Below, piece after piece: positions 1 to 5,422 of a stretch of 6,034 nucleotides of DNA. The stretch's first letter is position 1. Every line of letters starts with the position of its first letter. A program made the translations under genes and the position numbers. The notes under the pieces are model-generated. The model was not told where the DNA came from. It searched no databases and worked only from the letters and a program-made list of their open reading frames with translations. Location of the stretch: positions 1 through 6,034 of the forward strand of contig CAMBZO010000176.1 of NCBI GenBank assembly GCA_945872195.1, written 5' to 3'. The stretch comes from Akkermansia muciniphila (lineage in GTDB: Bacteria > Verrucomicrobiota > Verrucomicrobiia > Limisphaerales > SXTU01).

Positions 1-47
1 GTGACGAACAGGACGAGGATGGCGCGCCAGAAATTGTTGCGTTGCAT
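1..47 (-). CDS. secD: SecD N-terminus (partial, runs off the window)
   Basis: Only the first 15 codons are present, starting at the ATG whose complement is at 45-47 and reading MQRNNFWRAILVLFV. This is a short polar stretch followed by the beginning of a hydrophobic segment, as expected for the first transmembrane helix of SecD. SecD is a membrane subunit of the SecDF complex, which uses the proton gradient to help finish protein translocation through SecYEG. The assignment rests on this short N-terminus and on position: yajC ends 33 bases upstream on the same strand, and yajC-secD is a very conserved gene order. No Shine-Dalgarno sequence is visible in the gap. The identity would be wrong only if an unrelated membrane protein followed yajC here. 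Confidence 0.75.
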   Translation of the reverse strand, partial: MQRNNFWRAILVLFV

Positions 48-80
48 GGGCAGGAAAAGAGGCAGGAATTGAGTCGCGGA

Positions 81-449
81 TCAGGCCTTCGTGGGGGCAG
101 CGACAGCGTCGGCCTTGTCGAAGTCCTCGACGACTTGGCCGACGGCGGATTTGAGGATTTCAAATTTCGTTTCCTCAGAGCGGATGGTCAGGCTCTTGTC
201 CTTCACACCGACGACGGTGCCAAGGATGCCGCCGGTGGTGACGATCTTGTCGCCCTTCTTGATAGCCTTGCGCATATCGTCCTGCTGGCGCGCCTGCTTC
301 TGCTGCGGGCGGATGAGCAGGAAGTAGAAGACCACGATCATCAGCGCCAACGGGACGAGGTTCGTCCACATGGGCACAGGCGCAGCCGGTGTGGGGGTGC
401 CGGGAACAGCCTCGGCGGCGAAGAAACCAATGAAAGCAAGCAATGTCAT
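81..449 (-). CDS. yajC: Preprotein translocase subunit YajC
   Basis: YajC is a small inner-membrane protein that associates with SecDF and the Sec translocon. The 122-residue product has a hydrophobic, signal-like N-terminus (TLLAFIGFFAAEA), a Pro/Ala-rich linker, and one strong membrane helix at about residues 30-47 (LVPLALMIVVFYFLLI). The family hallmark RPQQKQ follows directly at 47-52. The conserved cytoplasmic domain begins GDKIVTTGGILGTV near residue 66, and its length is normal for the family. I chose the ATG at 449. A GTG two codons upstream (455) is equally open, and neither has a Shine-Dalgarno sequence. The gene leads into secD 33 bases downstream, so the two are probably one operon. 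The tgt gene often found upstream of yajC in other bacteria is absent here. Confidence 0.95.
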   Translation of the reverse strand: MTLLAFIGFFAAEAVPGTPTPAAPVPMWTNLVPLALMIVVFYFLLIRPQQKQARQQDDMRKAIKKGDKIVTTGGILGTVVGVKDKSLTIRSEETKFEILKSAVGQVVEDFDKADAVAAPTKA

Positions 450-466
450 AGGCACAAGAGCGGCTC

Positions 467-494
467 AATCTAGGGAGGAGTCGCACTTTGGCAA
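467..494 (-). promoter_or_regulatory. Candidate sigma70-type promoter for yajC-secD
   Basis: On the minus strand TTGCCA (494-489, five of six matches to TTGACA) is followed after 16 bases by TAGATT (472-467, four of six matches to TATAAT). Initiation would fall near position 460, about ten bases before the yajC ATG, giving a very short leader with no Shine-Dalgarno sequence. This was found by eye in GC-rich DNA, so chance is a real possibility. Confidence 0.3.
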
Positions 495-566
495 GCACAA
501 CCTCGGGCAAGGGAGGCGCGCTCCTCGTGCAATTCATCGGCCAGATCATCGCGCTGCACGTCCTGC

Positions 567-743
567 GCATGCACCGACCGGCTGGGTGGCGAGGCGAACG
601 AACGCCCCGTCCACTTCGGTGAGATCTTCGCCACGCTCTACGACCGCGTCGGCATCAACGCCAACCAAGTCACCCTCCCCGACCTCTCCGGCCGGCCGCA
701 ATTCCTCGTGGACGGCTGGGAGCCGCTGAAGGAAGTGATTTAG
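567..743 (+). pseudogene. C-terminal remnant of a DUF1501 family protein
   Basis: Reading the plus strand in the frame of the TAG stop at 741-743 gives a segment that matches the very end of DUF1501 proteins: TDRLGGEANERPVHFGEIF, then ATLYDRVGIN, then SGRPQFLVDGWEPLKEVI. The features I recognise are the TDRxGG stretch, the RPVHFGEIFATLY motif, the GRPxxLVD motif and the short charged tail before the stop. DUF1501 proteins are sulfatase/phosphatase-like exported proteins of about 400-480 residues, abundant in Verrucomicrobiota and Planctomycetota, and often follow DUF1553 cytochrome-type genes. Only about 58 codons survive. Upstream of position 567 the frame no longer resembles the family, and no start codon or signal peptide is present. 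I read it as the tail of a gene whose 5' part was deleted. The family call is from memory of its C-terminal motif. Confidence 0.6.
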
Positions 744-803
744 AAATCAGCGGTCGGCAGTCGCGAGAAGGCAGGGAGAACTCGCTCACCAAAGTCAGCC
801 AGC

Positions 804-1538
804 TCAGGGCGCGTAGCCGAGCGTCGTGTTGACAAGTGTCGGGCTCTTCACGGTCTCCACATGCCAGTCCCAATAGACCCGGTTCCAAGTGGCACCATGC
901 GAGGGCTTCTTGGGCAGGTTGCTATACCAGGCCCAGCCCGGCGCGTTGCACATCACTTGGTCCACATCGGTCATGGCCCAGATGGCGGAGGGCGAGCCGA
1001 AGCTTTCGATGTAGCTGAGGCGCTGAGGGACGGCGGGCGCGGCGGCGTTGCCATAGCCGAAGGGCTTGGCGGCGAGAATGGCGTCGGCGGAGGTGTTGAC
1101 GCTCCAGTTGACGGCGTAGCAGCGAACCTGAATTCCGAGCAGGGAGTTGGCGGCGGTTTGCCGCTGGAAGCCTGCGCACAGGAGGGCTTTGATCTCATTG
1201 GTTTGCGTCGCGCCGAGCGTCGCGGGCTGCGGTTGGCTGAGATAAGGCGCGAGGAACCAAGTCAGCGTGCTATTGCCGCCCCGGGTGTAGCTGGGCGGCA
1301 CGCCAATCTCGATGGGGCCGCAGAGTTTCCCATCGTAATCATCCGCGTAGAGCTGAATCGCGAGGCCGACTTGTTTCAGCGCATTCTTGCACTGCGCCTG
1401 GGTGGCCTTGCCTTTGGCCTTGGCCAGCGCGGGCAACAGCATCCCCGCCAGAATCGCAATGATGGCGATGACCACGAGGAGTTCGATGAGGGTGAAACCA
1501 GCGCAACGGCGGGCGGGTTGAGGCGGGCGATTCGTCAT
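804..1538 (-). CDS. Prepilin-type N-terminal cleavage/methylation domain protein (type II pseudopilin-like)
   Basis: The 244-residue product starts with a short basic leader, a prepilin peptidase site at G14/F15 (CAGFTLIELLVV) and Glu at position +5 of the mature protein (E19). A hydrophobic helix at 15-37 follows, then the ALAKAKGKA amphipathic continuation usual in verrucomicrobial pilin-like proteins. A cysteine-containing globular domain follows (Cys 50, 73, 121, 140, 197). Members of this family commonly end with a histidine followed by an Asp-Gly-His-Val motif. Here the corresponding stretch is SHGATWNRVYWDWHVET (213-229), so the usual DGH is changed to DWH. The protein would be cleaved by a prepilin peptidase and anchored or assembled at the inner membrane. 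It may be a minor pseudopilin or one of the many lineage-specific surface proteins of unknown role. The gene begins 46 bases after cobA-hemD on the same strand and may be cotranscribed with it. No Shine-Dalgarno sequence is visible. Confidence 0.9.
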   Translation of the reverse strand: MTNRPPQPARRCAGFTLIELLVVIAIIAILAGMLLPALAKAKGKATQAQCKNALKQVGLAIQLYADDYDGKLCGPIEIGVPPSYTRGGNSTLTWFLAPYLSQPQPATLGATQTNEIKALLCAGFQRQTAANSLLGIQVRCYAVNWSVNTSADAILAAKPFGYGNAAAPAVPQRLSYIESFGSPSAIWAMTDVDQVMCNAPGWAWYSNLPKKPSHGATWNRVYWDWHVETVKSPTLVNTTLGYAP

Positions 1539-1584
1539 GTTCGGTTAGCTGACGGAATTGTGGTCCGGCAAATTCCACCAAAAC

Positions 1585-3105
1585 TCACCGGCTAATTTGC
1601 ACCGCCTTCACCAACCCATCAATCGTGTGCTGCTTCGCCTCGACCGTTGGCTGGAGGCCAAGCGCGACGAGCGCCTTCGTGGTCTCCGGGCCGATGCTCG
1701 CGGTCTTCAGCGCGGAGAACTTCTTCAGCAACTCCGGCAGCGGGAAACGCGCGTGGAAATTCTCGACCGCCGAGCTGCTCGCGAAGGTCAGCCAATCCGC
1801 GCCTTCCTCCAGCAGGCGTGCCGCCGCGCCGCTCACGTCCTCGGTCTCCGGCACGGTTTGATAGACGGCGACGTCGTCCACGATGGCCCCCTGCTCTTCC
1901 AACAGCTTGGGCAGTTCGAGATTCGCCACTTCGGCGCGCAGCAGGAGGACCCGGAGGTTTTCCAGGTCTTCCTTCGCTCCGATGGCCTTGCTGATGTCCT
2001 TGGCCACGTATTTGTCCGGCATCGCGTCCACAGAAAGGTGCAGCTCCTTCAGCTTCGCCGCCGTGGCCGGCCCGACCGCCGCGATGCGCACGCCGCCGAT
2101 GGAGCGGAGGTCATCAAACGCCTTGAAGAAATAGTCGAAGAAGCTCGTGACGCCGTTGGGGCTGGTGAAGACCATCCACTGGTAGCTGCCCAGCCCGCCC
2201 ATCATCTCGGCAATGAGTTCTTGCCGCTTGGGCGCGACAATCTTGATAGTGGGAATCTCCAGCACGTCGGCGCCGAGTTCCGTGAGTTGGTGCGCAAGTT
2301 CGCTCGCCTGCTCGCGCGTGCGGGTGACGACGACGCGCTTCCCAAACAGCGGGCGCTGTTCAAACCAGTTCAGCTTCCCACGCAACTTCACTACGCCGCC
2401 GATAATGGTGACAGCGGGCGCGGCGAACTTCGCCTTGTCCACCACGTCCGCGATGTTGGCGAGGGTGCCTTCGATGCTCTGCTGCCGTCCGGTCGTGCCC
2501 CACCGCACGAGCGCGACCGGCGTCTCCGCCGCCATGCCGTGCGCGATGAGTTGCTCGGCAATGCGCCGGATGCGCTCGACGCCCATGAGCACGACCTTGG
2601 TGCCGGGGCTCTTCGCGAGTTGCGCCCAGTCGATGCTGCTCTCGTCCTTCGTCGGGTCCTCGTGCCCGGTGAGCACGGTGAAGCTGGAGCAATGGTCGCG
2701 GTGCGTGACGGGGATGCCCGCGTAGTTCGGCCCGGCGACGAAGGAGGAAACGCCCGGCACCACCTCGAAGGGAACCTTCGCCGCCGCGAGTTCCTCGGCC
2801 TCCTCGCCGCCCCGTCCGAAAATGTAAGGGTCGCCGCCCTTCAGCCGCACGACGGTCTTGCCTTCCTTCGCCTTCGACACGAGCAACTGGTTCAACTCCT
2901 CCTGCGGGATGGCGTGGGCGGCAGCGCGCTTGCCGCCGTAAATGAACTCGGCGGACTTGGGCGCGAGGCGCAGGAGGTCAGGATTGACCAGCGCGTCATA
3001 AACCACGACATCCGCGCGCGCGAGCAGCTCGGCTCCACGTCGCGTAAACAAACCCGCGTCGCCCGGCCCTGCGCCAACCAAATAAACTGTGCCTTTAGCC
3101 TTCAT
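1585..3105 (-). CDS. cobA-hemD: Uroporphyrinogen-III C-methyltransferase / uroporphyrinogen-III synthase fusion (CobA-HemD)
   Basis: This is a 506-residue two-domain enzyme. Residues about 5-245 are a SAM-dependent uroporphyrinogen-III methyltransferase: VYLVGAGPGDAGLFT (7-21), VVRLKGGDPYIFGRGGEE (85-102), the VVPGVSS loop (115-121), YAGIPVTHR (128-136) and LTGHED (145-150). This part makes precorrin-2 for siroheme or cobalamin. Residues about 253-503 are uroporphyrinogen-III synthase, which closes hydroxymethylbilane: VVVTRTREQASEL (258-270), FTSPNGV (313-319), AVGPATA (343-349), LLRAEVA (388-394), VYQTVPE (414-420), FASSSAVENF (441-450) and SIGPETTKAL (470-479). Both halves look complete, so the protein should carry out two consecutive steps. 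Fusions in this order are well known. hemA and hemC, often neighbours, are not adjacent here: upstream is a divergent SDR gene. No Shine-Dalgarno sequence precedes the ATG at 3105. Confidence 0.95.
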   Translation of the reverse strand: MKAKGTVYLVGAGPGDAGLFTRRGAELLARADVVVYDALVNPDLLRLAPKSAEFIYGGKRAAAHAIPQEELNQLLVSKAKEGKTVVRLKGGDPYIFGRGGEEAEELAAAKVPFEVVPGVSSFVAGPNYAGIPVTHRDHCSSFTVLTGHEDPTKDESSIDWAQLAKSPGTKVVLMGVERIRRIAEQLIAHGMAAETPVALVRWGTTGRQQSIEGTLANIADVVDKAKFAAPAVTIIGGVVKLRGKLNWFEQRPLFGKRVVVTRTREQASELAHQLTELGADVLEIPTIKIVAPKRQELIAEMMGGLGSYQWMVFTSPNGVTSFFDYFFKAFDDLRSIGGVRIAAVGPATAAKLKELHLSVDAMPDKYVAKDISKAIGAKEDLENLRVLLLRAEVANLELPKLLEEQGAIVDDVAVYQTVPETEDVSGAAARLLEEGADWLTFASSSAVENFHARFPLPELLKKFSALKTASIGPETTKALVALGLQPTVEAKQHTIDGLVKAVQISR

Positions 3106-3247
3106 GTGCGCGGGACTGTAAAAGCCGTGGCCGAAAGCTCAAAGGGCAAAAGCAGGTGGTCGGCTGCAATCCGCAGGCCACGCTCTCGGTTGGTCACAGC
3201 GACATTTTTCTTCACCGACTGTGAGGAATCCCCCATCGTGCGCCCTC
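3106..3247. promoter_or_regulatory. Divergent intergenic region between cobA-hemD and the SDR-LarA unit
   Basis: These 142 bases separate two divergent transcription units, so by layout they should contain both promoters and any operator. I looked for sigma70-like boxes on both strands and found none with good spacing. I saw no clear inverted repeat or riboswitch-like structure either. The call rests on gene orientation alone. Confidence 0.45.
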
Positions 3248-4054
3248 ATGAATATGTTCGATTTACAGGGTGAAGTTGCCGTCGTCATCGGGGCCACAGG
3301 CGTCCTCGGCGGCGCGCTCGCCGACGGCCTCGCGGAAGCCGGCGCAAAAGTCGCGGTCCTCGGACGCAATGCCGAACGCGGTGAGGCTCGCGTTCAGGCG
3401 ATTCAGGCGAAGGGCGGCCAAGCTGTGTTCTTCAATTGCGACGCCATCTCCCGCGCTTCACTCGGCGAGGCGCACCAACAAATCGAAGCTAAGTTCGGTG
3501 CGCCGACCATCCTCGTGAACGCCGCCGGCGGCAACGCCCCGCAAGTCACCGTCACCGCCGAGCGCCCGTTCGAGCAAATCGCGCTCGCCGACTGGCAGGC
3601 GAACTTCGACCTCAATCTCGCCGGCGGCGTGCTGCTGCCGTGTCAGGAATTCGGCCCCGGGATGTGCCAGCGCGGGCGCGGTAGCATCATTAACATCGCC
3701 AGCGTCTCCGCGCACCTGCCCCTCTCGCGCGTCGTGACCTACTCCGCCGCGAAGGCCGCGGTCCTGAGTCTCTCGCAGTTCCTCGCCCGCGAGTGGGCGC
3801 TGAAGGGCGTGCGCGTGAACACACTCACGCCCGGCTTTTTCCCCGCCGAGCAGAACCGCAAGCTGCTCTTCAACGAAGACGGCTCGCCCACCGCGCGCAC
3901 GAAGTCCATCTGGGGACACACGCCGATGAACCGCTTCGGCGAATCGCACGAGCTGATGGGCGCATGTCTTTTCCTCGCCAGCCACAAGGCCAGCAGCTTC
4001 GTGACGGGCACGGATATCCGGGTGGATGGTGGGTTCTTGAGCCAGACAATCTGA
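3248..4054 (+). CDS. SDR family oxidoreductase, D-mannonate oxidoreductase (UxuB/YjmF) type
   Basis: This is a 268-residue classical short-chain dehydrogenase. The nucleotide-binding loop is IGATGVLGG (14-22), followed by the VNAAGGN motif (90-96). The catalytic tetrad is N123, S152, Y165 and K169, with the YxxxK spacing intact. The C-terminal half carries the features I associate with the SDR-type D-mannonate oxidoreductases such as Bacillus YjmF/UxuB: TPGFFPAEQNRKLLFNEDG (194-212), TPMNRFG (225-231), and the FVTGTDIRVDGGF end (251-263). The expected reaction is NAD(P)-dependent interconversion of D-fructuronate and D-mannonate in hexuronate breakdown. A gluconate 5-dehydrogenase-like activity is the main alternative. 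I chose ATG 3248 because an upstream GTG at 3221 adds nine residues (MRNPPSCAL) not expected in the fold; ATG 3254 is also possible. The LarA homologue starts 26 bases after the stop, so the two form an operon. Confidence 0.92.
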   Translation: MNMFDLQGEVAVVIGATGVLGGALADGLAEAGAKVAVLGRNAERGEARVQAIQAKGGQAVFFNCDAISRASLGEAHQQIEAKFGAPTILVNAAGGNAPQVTVTAERPFEQIALADWQANFDLNLAGGVLLPCQEFGPGMCQRGRGSIINIASVSAHLPLSRVVTYSAAKAAVLSLSQFLAREWALKGVRVNTLTPGFFPAEQNRKLLFNEDGSPTARTKSIWGHTPMNRFGESHELMGACLFLASHKASSFVTGTDIRVDGGFLSQTI

Positions 4055-4059
4055 GGAAG
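4053..4059 (+). promoter_or_regulatory. Possible Shine-Dalgarno pointing to a TTG start at 4066
   Basis: GAGGAAG overlaps the TGA stop of the SDR gene and sits 6 bases before an in-frame TTG (4066-4068), an ideal spacing. It is 21 bases from the ATG at 4081, too far to serve it. If used, the LarA homologue gains five residues (MEITF) and its translation would be coupled to that of the SDR. It is the only good Shine-Dalgarno match before a gene in this window, so it may be either real or chance. Confidence 0.35.
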
Positions 4060-4080
4060 TGCAAATTGGAAATCACCTTC

Positions 4081-5379
4081 ATGCACCTCCTCTCCGCCAG
4101 TGCCCAGAAAGGCTCCGCCGTCTCCGCCGCCCAAGTAACCGACCTCGTCGCTCAGGCCTGTCCGGCGGCAGAGTATCGCGGCAAGAAAGTTTTGCTCATC
4201 GTGCCGGATGCCACGCGCACCGCGCCGGTGGGGCTGATGTTCCAGACGCTCTTCCAGCAAATCGGCGCGGCCACGGCGAACTTCGACATCCTCATCGCGC
4301 TGGGCACGCACCAACCCATGAGCGAGGCGGCGATTTGCGAGCGCTTGGAAATCTCCGCCGCCGAGCGCGCGACCACCTACAGCACCGTCCGCTTCTTCAA
4401 CCACGAGTGGGATAACCCCGCCGCGCTGACCAACATCGGCACGCTCACCAAGGCCGACACACGTGAGTTGTCCGACGGCCTCTTCGAACTGGATGTGCCC
4501 GTGGAGATTAACAAGCGCATCTTCGACTACGACCAAGTCGTCATCATCGGCCCGGTTTTCCCGCACGAGGTGGTCGGGTTCAGCGGCGGCAATAAGTATC
4601 TCTTCCCCGGAGTCGCAGGGCCGGAGATTTTGAACTTCTTCCACTGGCTCGGCGGCTGCGTGACGAACCCTATGACCATCGGCAACAAGTGGACGCCCGT
4701 CCGCCGCGTCGTCGACCGCGTCGGCGCGATGGTGAAGGTCAGCAAGCTCTGCATGGCGATGGTCGTGCGCCCGGACAAGTCGCTCGCGGGCCTCTTCATC
4801 GGCACGCCGGAGGCCGCGTGGGACGGGGCGGCGGACGTGTCGCGCACGGAGCACATCGTCTTCCGTGACCGGCCTTACCATACGGTGCTGTCCTGCGCGC
4901 CGAAGATGTATGAGGACATTTGGACCGCCGGGAAGGCGATGTATAAACTGGAGCCCGTCGTGGCCGACGGCGGCGAACTCATCATCTACGCGCCGCACGT
5001 CACCGAAGTGAGCGTCACCCACAACAAGACGATGCTCGCCATCGGCTACCACTGCCGCGACTACTTCCTGAAGCAGTGGGACCAGTTCAAGGATCATCCG
5101 TGGGGCGTGCTCGCCCACAGCACGCACGTGCGCGGCATCGGCACGTTCGAGCACGGCGTGGAGAAGTGCCGCATCAAGGTCACGCTCGCCACCGGCATCC
5201 CGCGCGAGGTCTGCGAAAGCATCAACATGGGCTACCGTGACCCCAAGACGATTGACATGGAGAGCTACGCCAACCGCGAGGCGGAGGGCGTGCTGCTGGT
5301 GCGCAAAGCGGGGGAAATGTTGTTCAAACTGTCGAACCCGCCCGCATGGCAGAAGGGTGTGGAGAAGGCGGAGAAGTAA
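4081..5379 (+). CDS. LarA-family nickel-pincer-dependent racemase/epimerase homologue (DUF2088)
   Basis: The 432-residue product is a lactate racemase (LarA) homologue. The N-terminal domain has VPDATRTAP (41-49), matching the D-x-x-R motif of LarA (D72/R75 in the Lactiplantibacillus enzyme), and ALGTHQPMSE (73-82), with H77 for catalytic H108. Then comes FPHEVVGFSGGNKYLFPG (160-177): H162 matches H174 and K172 matches K184, the lysine that carries the nickel-pincer nucleotide. H188 in NFFHWLGG matches nickel ligand H200. The H-K and K-H distances (10 and 16) are the same as in LarA. K285 in WTAGKAM probably matches K298. The second domain includes VADGGELIIYAPH (294-306). Known members racemise or epimerise 2-hydroxyacids. 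D-gluconate/D-mannonate C2 epimerisation fits the adjacent mannonate-type SDR, but the substrate is inferred. ATG 4081 is used; TTG 4066 has the better ribosome site. The cofactor genes larB, larC and larE are not in this window. Confidence 0.93.
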   Translation: MHLLSASAQKGSAVSAAQVTDLVAQACPAAEYRGKKVLLIVPDATRTAPVGLMFQTLFQQIGAATANFDILIALGTHQPMSEAAICERLEISAAERATTYSTVRFFNHEWDNPAALTNIGTLTKADTRELSDGLFELDVPVEINKRIFDYDQVVIIGPVFPHEVVGFSGGNKYLFPGVAGPEILNFFHWLGGCVTNPMTIGNKWTPVRRVVDRVGAMVKVSKLCMAMVVRPDKSLAGLFIGTPEAAWDGAADVSRTEHIVFRDRPYHTVLSCAPKMYEDIWTAGKAMYKLEPVVADGGELIIYAPHVTEVSVTHNKTMLAIGYHCRDYFLKQWDQFKDHPWGVLAHSTHVRGIGTFEHGVEKCRIKVTLATGIPREVCESINMGYRDPKTIDMESYANREAEGVLLVRKAGEMLFKLSNPPAWQKGVEKAEK

Positions 5380-5422
5380 GCAGCGTTCAGTCTTCACCCA
5401 TAAAGGTGATCGACGGGAACCA

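Larger units (their letters stand above)
456..803. other. Gene-poor stretch between yajC and the pilin-like gene
   Basis: This 348-base stretch has no intact gene of recognisable family. It holds the candidate yajC promoter near 467-494 and a plus-strand DUF1501 3' remnant at about 567-743. Some 60 bases (744-803) follow up to the stop codon of the pilin-like gene, and I see no convincing terminator there. The part between 488 and 566 has a short plus-strand reading frame with a hydrophobic core (see findings), but nothing identifies it as a gene. Confidence 0.6.

Noticed and set aside
470..570. Minus-strand short frame reading QRDDLADELHEERASLARG upstream of yajC
   Set aside because: It looks protein-like but has no start signal, ends before yajC, has weaker third-position GC than the opposite frame, and belongs to no family I recognise.
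763..785. GCGAG...CTCGC inverted repeat downstream of the DUF1501 remnant
   Set aside because: A 5-base stem with a 13-base loop and no T tract is expected by chance in GC-rich DNA.
1558..3273. 571-codon open frame on the plus strand opposite cobA-hemD
   Set aside because: The minus strand encodes a complete, motif-rich CobA-HemD. The plus-strand translation is Arg/Leu/Ala-rich with no recognisable domain, as expected from the complement of a GC-rich gene.
3793..4080. Upstream extension of the LarA frame overlapping the SDR gene
   Set aside because: The frame stays open by chance inside the SDR gene. Its translation is low-complexity and unlike LarA N-termini, so a start at 4081 or 4066 is far more likely.
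3739..5397. 552-codon open frame on the minus strand opposite the SDR and LarA genes
   Set aside because: It spans two real genes and the gap between them, is rich in Arg, His, Asp and Val, and has no family motif. It is a shadow of high third-position GC.
5394..5409. TCACC-CATAAA-GGTGA hairpin between the convergent LarA and lepB stops, a possible terminator
   Set aside because: The stem is only 5 base pairs and no run of T follows on either strand, so it is too weak to call.
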